DNA from: Brumimicrobium sp964346075
GTDB taxonomy: Bacteria; Bacteroidota; Bacteroidia; Flavobacteriales_D; Crocinitomicaceae
Assembly (NCBI GenBank): GCA_964346075.1
Contig: CAYFTH010000100.1
Coordinates: 1 to 11,880, forward strand
DNA length: 11,880 nt
Reading direction: 5' to 3'
Every line of letters begins with the position of its first letter. Within the stretch, counting starts at the first letter, position 1. A program made the translations under genes and the position numbers. Below are positions 7,179 through 11,880 of the stretch, one piece after another. The notes below the pieces were generated by a model that ran no database searches, was not told the origin of the DNA, and worked only from the letters and a program-made list of their open reading frames with translations.

Positions 7179-8474
7179 ATGAAAAAATTCTATTTAATAG
7201 CCCTTGCTTCTTCGCTATTGTTTTCAGTAAAAGCCCAGGATTGTTCTGGTGGACGGTATGACGACGAAATGTTTAATAACTTTGATCTCACTTCCGACAT
7301 TCAGTATGGATCTAATGTTTCATTCGATGACAGCGGCACCGAAAATTTATTATTGGATGTATATGAACCAACGGGTGACACTGAAACGAATCGTCCGCTA
7401 TTGATTTTTATTCACGGCGGAACATTTGTTGGAGGAAGTAAAACTGGTGATGATGTCAAACCTTTAGCAGAGATGTATGCACGAAAGGGATATGTCACCT
7501 CTTCCATCGATTACAGAGTAGGAATCAATAATCTATTTACATTCTCTGGACCTAGCGAAGGAGACGCCTCTGAAGCAGTGATGCGGGCAACTCAAGATAC
7601 ACGTGCCGCGGTACGTTATTTCAAAAAGTCATTTGTGGAAGACGGAAATCCCCATGGCATTGATACAAATCACATCTATTTAGTCGGTAGTTCTGCAGGC
7701 GGTTTTACAGCTCTTCACCTGGCGTACCTGGACAAAACAAATGAAATCCCTTCTTTTATCAACATGAGCGACCCTAGTTTAACTGGTGGCTTAGAAGGTA
7801 ATTCAGGAAATCCAGGATACAACAGTGACGTCAATGCAATAGTCAGTATTGCAGGTGCATTGGGCGATGTTGCCTGGATGGAATCGGATAATGATGAACC
7901 TGTACTGAGTTTGCATGGAGATCAAGATGAAACTGTCCCTTTCGGAACTGACATTATTTCTATCCAGGTTTTTGACATCATGGAAGTTGATGGTAGCGAA
8001 ACCGTACATGCCAAAGCAGAAACGATCGGGCTTAAAAACTGCTTCAAAGCACATTATGGACAAGATCATGTTCCTCATGTCAATAACGCTGATTATACCG
8101 ATACAACTGAACTTTATGTTACGCAGTGGTTATTGAGCTTTGTTTGCGGTGATGAAGAATATTGTAAATGTAACACGCCAGAAGACCCCAACGAATGTCA
8201 CAAAGGAACCACTTCAGACCTCGCTGAATACGAAGATCATGAAAACACACTGCTCACCTATCCGAATCCCGCTTACAACGATTTAAATATTCACGCCAAT
8301 GGTGAATTAATCGAACGTGTGGAAATTACAAACATTAATGGTCAAACTGTTTACCAGCAGTTGGTTTACGAAACCGACCACCAGCTGAACGTAAGTAAAT
8401 TTAATGAAGGAATTTATTTTATTAAAGTTGTCACAGCTCAAGGAATTCAAACGAACAAAGTCGTTGTGAAATAA
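7179..8474 (+). CDS. Secreted alpha/beta hydrolase (esterase-like) with T9SS sorting domain
   Basis: Probable extracellular carboxylesterase or lipase-like enzyme of 431 residues. Residues 1-19 are a signal peptide (MKKFYLIALASSLLFSVKA). The hydrolase domain runs about 40-320. It has the oxyanion-hole motif HGGTF (79-83), as in hormone-sensitive-lipase-like and carboxylesterase families, and the nucleophile elbow GSSAG with Ser172. The probable acid is Asp250 in HGDQDETVP and the probable base His297 in GQDHVPH. A cysteine-rich linker (Cys323, 329, 331, 340) precedes a T9SS type A sorting domain that begins TYPNPAYNDLNI at about 360 and ends TNKVVVK. All triad residues look intact. It is the second gene of an operon with the FadL-like transporter and ends before a strong terminator. 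The natural ester substrate is unknown. A polyester or feruloyl-ester role would be speculation. Confidence 0.88.
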   Translation: MKKFYLIALASSLLFSVKAQDCSGGRYDDEMFNNFDLTSDIQYGSNVSFDDSGTENLLLDVYEPTGDTETNRPLLIFIHGGTFVGGSKTGDDVKPLAEMYARKGYVTSSIDYRVGINNLFTFSGPSEGDASEAVMRATQDTRAAVRYFKKSFVEDGNPHGIDTNHIYLVGSSAGGFTALHLAYLDKTNEIPSFINMSDPSLTGGLEGNSGNPGYNSDVNAIVSIAGALGDVAWMESDNDEPVLSLHGDQDETVPFGTDIISIQVFDIMEVDGSETVHAKAETIGLKNCFKAHYGQDHVPHVNNADYTDTTELYVTQWLLSFVCGDEEYCKCNTPEDPNECHKGTTSDLAEYEDHENTLLTYPNPAYNDLNIHANGELIERVEITNINGQTVYQQLVYETDHQLNVSKFNEGIYFIKVVTAQGIQTNKVVVK

Positions 8475-8497
8475 ACAAGAGCCGTTCACTCATTACT

Positions 8498-8529
8498 AAA
8501 AGCTATTCATTCCGTGGATAGCTTTTTTT
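8498..8529 (+). terminator. Terminator after the transporter/hydrolase operon
   Basis: AAAAGCTAT (8498-8506) pairs with ATAGCTTTT (8518-8526). The stem is extended by a T-G and a C-G pair around a 7-nt loop, and the T tract runs to 8529. It lies 24 bp past the hydrolase stop. The matching A run on the left would also allow weak action on transcripts coming from the minus-strand lipoprotein gene. Confidence 0.85.
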
Positions 8530-8761
8530 ATGGTACGATCTTGGGTCAGATGATAAGATCAGTAATCCTGCGTCAATGGGTTAAGAACTTGAATAGAACG
8601 ACAATTCAGCGGTTGTCGAAATAACAGCAGCTTGCTTTCAACTCGTTCAATGATTACTTAAAAGACTTTAGGGTTCTCGATGATAAAGCGTTACATCAAC
8701 ACGATATAAAGAAAGCATCCAATTCCAACAAAGAGAAAATGACAAGAATCGAATTAGCGTC
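8530..8761. other. Intergenic region between convergent genes
   Basis: No gene is visible in either direction. The only structure is a weak inverted repeat, CGACAA / TTGTCG (8599-8604 and 8613-8618, 8-nt loop), with no T tract. I do not see a dedicated terminator for the minus-strand lipoprotein gene here. Confidence 0.5.
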
Positions 8762-10102
8762 TTAAGGAAATAAAACACCATTACAATCCAGGCAGTTTAC
8801 ATTGGGGATGTGAGTACCATAGTGACTGTTAATCGATCGAATAATTTCATTGGTCAGCAACGCATTACCTTTTTGATTGGGATATATTCCATCCAAACTC
8901 ACAAACCCTCCGCTGACAAATTCAAACGTATAATCAGTGCCATTCCATACCACTCCATCTTCAATCGTTTGGAAATAAGCATGGGCATCAAACAGTGCAA
9001 AATCGTATTGAGCGGCTAGTTTTTCCAGGATATTGTTATACGATAAAATAGCTTCATCTACCTGAGAGACTTCTTCGAGCGACAAATAATATTGATCTTT
9101 AAAATAACTCCCAAGTAATCCGTACAACTCGCACTTCATGGAATCTAAAGGAACAGTTAACGTAAGCAGCTCTCCATTTTTCAACTGTCTAATCCCCTGA
9201 GGAGCTTCAGGGTCATCACAAATAAAAGCATTTTTACCTTCTTTAAACTTAATATGCCCGGCATTCGAAGATGAATATAAAGAATTGAGTCCTTCCGCCT
9301 GAGATTGGTCTAAGTCGGCACCATTATAAGCGACCAACTGAAAATAAGGAAGCTGCTTTACATCAGGAATATTTAACAAAACGCCTTTTGTACCATTCTG
9401 AGCCATCACCGACAACACCGAATCGAGGCGTTTCTCAAATACAACCGGGTCCATCAAGGTGTTATCCCTACCACCTGTTTGTGCATAAGTCAACACCTCC
9501 TCCATTCCAAACGAGCTCACAATAAATGTCGGGTCGTAATTTATCAACTCTCCTATCATGGTTGAATTCCCGGGGTCGCTTGCCATTCTGTGATAAAAGG
9601 GGTATGGGTTTCCATTGGCAAACGATACACCAAAAGAAGGATCCAGCATCCTACTGAGCGTAGCGAAAGGCACACATTGGTACTGTTCGTTTACATTTGT
9701 TGGCTTTTGATCTAAATCCAAAAAAGTAGTCGACTGATAAAGTGATTTTACAGGCCCCAAACTCTCATCACCTTCACAATCTTTAGTCATCTCTAACTTA
9801 CTTTTAGATTGAAAAGTAGAGCTCCACGACTTTGGATTTATTCCAATCCCCTCCGCTTTCATCATTACTGGAGTCTCGAAAGTACCAGCACCGTACTGTT
9901 CAATCTGATCAAACAAAAGTTGGGGTATCGCTTTTTGTTGTCCCTGAGGATAAAGTGCACCGTTGTGATAACCAGCCATCATTCTTCCACCAATGGCAGC
10001 TGGGCGACTGAAATCGACCTCACCCAATCGATCGACGTCTGATTCCTTCTGGCAGGACACAATGAGAACAACAATAACAAATGTAGTAGCAAATAATTTC
10101 AT
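8762..10102 (-). CDS. SGNH/GDSL-hydrolase-like lipoprotein, catalytic motifs degenerate
   Basis: Predicted lipoprotein of 446 residues. The start is taken at ATG 10102, giving a lipoprotein signal MKLFATTFVIVVLIVSC with the lipidated Cys at 17. An upstream in-frame ATG at 10165 is unlikely because a TATATTTG promoter box (10124-10131) lies inside that extension. The layout matches Bacteroidota SGNH-hydrolase lipoproteins: FSRPAAIG...AGYHNGALY..GQQ near 31-56, SFG..EVLTYAQTGG around 197-211, LLNIPDVKQLPYF at 242-254, and SLDGIYPNQKGNALLTNEII at 402-421. In active members the first block carries GNS or GDS, the third G-N-D, and the last D-G-V-H. Here they read GGR (Arg40), GMEE (Glu202) and DGIY (Tyr407). 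Nucleophile, oxyanion Asn and His all look replaced, while the frame is intact. It is probably a non-catalytic binding or structural protein. A NCLDCNG pair (Cys437, Cys440) ends it. The gene diverges from ffh and converges on the hydrolase. Confidence 0.78.
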   Translation of the reverse strand: MKLFATTFVIVVLIVSCQKESDVDRLGEVDFSRPAAIGGRMMAGYHNGALYPQGQQKAIPQLLFDQIEQYGAGTFETPVMMKAEGIGINPKSWSSTFQSKSKLEMTKDCEGDESLGPVKSLYQSTTFLDLDQKPTNVNEQYQCVPFATLSRMLDPSFGVSFANGNPYPFYHRMASDPGNSTMIGELINYDPTFIVSSFGMEEVLTYAQTGGRDNTLMDPVVFEKRLDSVLSVMAQNGTKGVLLNIPDVKQLPYFQLVAYNGADLDQSQAEGLNSLYSSSNAGHIKFKEGKNAFICDDPEAPQGIRQLKNGELLTLTVPLDSMKCELYGLLGSYFKDQYYLSLEEVSQVDEAILSYNNILEKLAAQYDFALFDAHAYFQTIEDGVVWNGTDYTFEFVSGGFVSLDGIYPNQKGNALLTNEIIRSINSHYGTHIPNVNCLDCNGVLFP

Positions 10103-10123
10103 ATTCAATGTATTAAGCCTTAA

Positions 10124-10131
10124 CAAATATA
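10124..10131 (-). promoter_or_regulatory. Promoter -7 box for the SGNH-like lipoprotein gene
   Basis: Minus-strand TATATTTG matches TAnnTTTG exactly and ends 21 bp before the ATG at 10102. That implies a leader of about 15 nt. No good TTG is found 19 bp upstream. The box falls within the longer open frame and so argues for the downstream start. Confidence 0.55.
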
Positions 10132-10189
10132 CTGTTTTGTAATCATTCCTCCTACTACTGATCAACTTTATAGAATCAAATTCAAGTTC

Positions 10190-10219
10190 TTGTATTCTGC
10201 GCAGGATTTATTAACTTCG
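10190..10219 (+). promoter_or_regulatory. Candidate promoter for ffh
   Basis: TTG (10190-10192), a spacer of exactly 19 bp, then TAACTTCG (10212-10219), one mismatch from TAnnTTTG. Transcription would begin near 10224-10227. That is after the upstream ATG at 10221, so translation should start at ATG 10242. Confidence 0.55.
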
Positions 10220-10241
10220 CATGCACAAAATACAGGTACAC

Positions 10242-11585
10242 ATGTTCGAAAATTTAACGGAAAAGTTTGAAAAGGCGTTTAAAGTCCTAAAAGGACAGGG
10301 ACAAATCTCTGAAGTAAACGTAGCAGAAACCTTAAAAGAAGTACGTCGTGCTCTTCTCGATGCCGATGTTAACTTTAAAACCGCTAAAGAATTTACGAAT
10401 ACGGTTAAGGAAAAGGCACTTGGTCGCGATGTTCTCAACACAGTTTCTCCGGGTCAACTCATGATTAAAATCTGTCATGAGGAGCTTATCGAACTCATGG
10501 GAGGTGACGAAACAGAAATTGATTACCAGGGAAACCCCGGTATAGTTTTAATGGCGGGCCTTCAAGGTTCTGGTAAAACAACTTTTTCTGGTAAACTAGC
10601 GAACTTTCTGAAAGACAAAAAAGGAAAGAACCCGCTCTTAGTAGCATGTGACGTTTACCGACCTGCAGCCATTGACCAACTTCACGTTTTAGGCGAACAA
10701 ATTGGCGTAGAGGTATTTTCGGACAAGGAAGAAAAAAATCCTGTAAAGATTGCAGAGAGAGCGGTTGAACATGCCAAAAGCAATGGTAACAATGTTGTTG
10801 TAATTGATACCGCGGGCCGCCTAGCCATCGATGAGCAAATGATGGATGAAATTTCATCATTAAAAACGACAATAGCGCCCACGGAAACTTTATTCGTCGT
10901 CGATTCGATGACTGGACAAGACGCAGTGAACACGGCCAAAACATTCAACGAACGTATAGATTTTGATGGAGTAATCCTCACGAAGCTGGATGGTGATACA
11001 CGTGGTGGTGCTGCAATTTCTATTAAAGCCGTCGTGGACAAGCCCATCAAGTTTGTGGGTACGGGAGAAAAGATGGACGCGATCGATGTGTTCTATCCCA
11101 AGCGAATGGCCGACCGGATTCTCGGTATGGGTGATGTGGTTTCGTTGGTTGAGCGAGCGCAAGAACAGTACGACGAAAAAGAGGCACAGAAGCTCCAAAA
11201 ACGCATCAAAAAGAATCAATTTGACTTCAATGATTTTCTGGGACAATTACAGCAAGTGAAAAAAATGGGGAACGTCAAAGACCTTATGGGAATGATTCCC
11301 GGAATGGGTAAAGCTATGAAGGGCGTTGAACTTGAAGATGATGCTTTTAAACACATTGAAGCTATCATTTACTCCATGAGTCCGGAAGAAAGAGAAAACC
11401 CGAAGGTCATCAATGCCAGTCGTAAAAAACGAATCGCTAAAGGTAGTGGTCAGTCGATACAAGAGGTCAATAAATTGCTCAAACAATTCAACGATACCAA
11501 AAAGATGATGAAAATGATGAGCAACAAAAAGAACATGGCGAGTATGATGAAGCAAATGAAAGGAGGTGGAATGCCAGGTATGTAG
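10242..11585 (+). CDS. ffh: Signal recognition particle GTPase Ffh (SRP54)
   Basis: Ffh binds SRP RNA and hydrophobic signal sequences on nascent chains, then docks with FtsY at the inner membrane for co-translational insertion. From ATG 10242 (MFENLTEKFEKAF) the protein has 447 residues, normal for the family. The N domain spans about 1-90 and includes RRALLDADVNF. The G domain holds the P-loop GLQGSGKTT (106-114), DVYRPAAIDQL, DTAGR (189-193), TKLDGDTRGG (247-256) and GTGEKMDAIDVF. The methionine-rich M domain follows, with the SRP-RNA-binding SRKKRIAKGSG (393-403) and a tail of repeated Met and Lys ending GGGMPGM. An in-frame ATG at 10221 would add MHKIQVH, but it lies at or before the inferred transcription start. 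The gene stands alone, diverging from the lipoprotein gene. A 7-bp tandem repeat begins at the last base of its TAG stop. Confidence 0.98.
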   Translation: MFENLTEKFEKAFKVLKGQGQISEVNVAETLKEVRRALLDADVNFKTAKEFTNTVKEKALGRDVLNTVSPGQLMIKICHEELIELMGGDETEIDYQGNPGIVLMAGLQGSGKTTFSGKLANFLKDKKGKNPLLVACDVYRPAAIDQLHVLGEQIGVEVFSDKEEKNPVKIAERAVEHAKSNGNNVVVIDTAGRLAIDEQMMDEISSLKTTIAPTETLFVVDSMTGQDAVNTAKTFNERIDFDGVILTKLDGDTRGGAAISIKAVVDKPIKFVGTGEKMDAIDVFYPKRMADRILGMGDVVSLVERAQEQYDEKEAQKLQKRIKKNQFDFNDFLGQLQQVKKMGNVKDLMGMIPGMGKAMKGVELEDDAFKHIEAIIYSMSPEERENPKVINASRKKRIAKGSGQSIQEVNKLLKQFNDTKKMMKMMSNKKNMASMMKQMKGGGMPGM

Positions 11586-11675
11586 AGGGTTGAGTTGAGA
11601 GTTTTGAGTTTTGAGTATAGAGTTCAGAGTATAGAGTATAGAGTATAGAGTTCACAGTATAGAGTTTAGAGTTCT
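11585..11675. repeat. Heptameric tandem repeat (GAGTNNN, 13 units) after ffh
   Basis: Thirteen consecutive 7-bp units keep perfect phase from the last base of the ffh stop codon. Twelve begin GAG (one begins CAG). GAGTATA occurs four times (11613, 11627, 11634, 11641), GAGTTCA twice (11620, 11648) and GAGTTTT twice (11599, 11606). The others are GAGGGTT, GAGTTGA, CAGTATA, GAGTTTA and GAGTTCT. No spacers occur, so this is not CRISPR. On the minus strand the units read CTCTATA-like. Similar short heptad arrays occur between Bacteroidota genes to my recollection, but I cannot verify this. No terminator hairpin for ffh is visible within it. Confidence 0.88.
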
Positions 11676-11880
11676 GTGCTTCTGACTTCTGCGGTTCCCT
11701 GTCCGACTAAGAGACTTCCTAATAAAGGTCTAGCTCTTCAGACGACAGGCGGGCATATTCAAAATTCTTCGGTTCGCTTTTGTGGTCTAAGTGCAGTTTA
11801 AATTGCGAAAGTCCAAATGGCAAAATCTACCTTCAAATGATCGCCTTCTAACCTCTAGACTTAACATTTAAATCAGTCCA
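11676..11880. other. Non-coding tail region with a possible folded element
   Basis: No complete gene is visible. On the minus strand a 35-codon stretch without a good start (11826-11719) gives a protein-like tail, ...NFEYARLSSEELDLY, preceded by an in-frame stop. On the plus strand CCTGTC (11698-11703) and GACAGG (11744-11749) pair around AAGAG (11709-11713) and CTCTT (11734-11738), making a possible two-part stem with an internal loop. It could be a gene remnant, a dispersed non-coding element, or chance. Confidence 0.35.

Noticed and set aside
10495..11555. Minus-strand open frames of up to 149 codons across ffh
   Set aside because: They lie opposite a complete Ffh. The translations are rich in Leu, His and Phe as expected of antisense frames, with no promoter or signal.
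11585..11675. CRISPR array or direct-repeat attachment site
   Set aside because: The 7-bp units are directly adjacent without spacers, and no cas gene or integrase is in the window.
1..11880. tRNA, rRNA, riboswitch or transposase
   Set aside because: I looked for cloverleaf ends, TTC-type arms, DDE-transposase motifs and known aptamer cores by eye and saw none. A covariance-model scan would settle the RNA part.

Overview
The window looks like chromosomal DNA of a Bacteroidota bacterium, most likely order Flavobacteriales (the family is a guess). The evidence is: two secreted proteins ending in type IX secretion (T9SS) sorting domains, an Omp28-type protein, a TonB C-terminal domain on a small exported protein, an OmpP1/FadL porin, a Bacteroidota-style SGNH-fold lipoprotein, and promoter-like boxes of the TAnnTTTG type. 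Base composition is AT-rich and fairly even. I see no prophage, integrase, insertion sequence, CRISPR array, tRNA or rRNA. Most of the window is ordinary core genome with some lineage-specific exported proteins.

Layout. Bases 2-847 (+) are the 3' part of fabD, closed by a strong hairpin terminator. Bases 908-1208 hold no convincing gene. Bases 1261-5715 are all on the minus strand. In transcription order they carry rpsO (S15), a hairpin, pnp (polynucleotide phosphorylase), a terminator-like hairpin, a small exported TonB-C-domain protein, and a separately promoted Omp28-like thiol-motif protein with a T9SS tail. Divergent from rpsO, bases 5940-8474 (+) form a two-gene operon: an OmpP1/FadL outer-membrane transporter and a secreted alpha/beta hydrolase with a T9SS tail. 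It ends in a hairpin terminator. Bases 8762-10102 (-) encode an SGNH/GDSL-like lipoprotein whose catalytic motifs all look destroyed. Divergent from it, ffh (signal recognition particle GTPase) runs 10242-11585 (+). A 7-bp tandem repeat begins at the last base of the ffh stop codon, followed by about 200 bp without a clear gene.

How they fit together. fabD (fatty-acid synthesis), rpsO/pnp (translation and RNA decay) and ffh (membrane targeting) are housekeeping genes. The rest are envelope or secreted proteins. The FadL-like porin next to a secreted esterase-like hydrolase suggests extracellular ester cleavage coupled to uptake of a hydrophobic product. The most unusual gene is the SGNH lipoprotein: its nucleophile, oxyanion and histidine positions read Arg, Glu and Tyr, so it is probably a non-catalytic binding or structural derivative. 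I did not find a clearly new multi-gene system.
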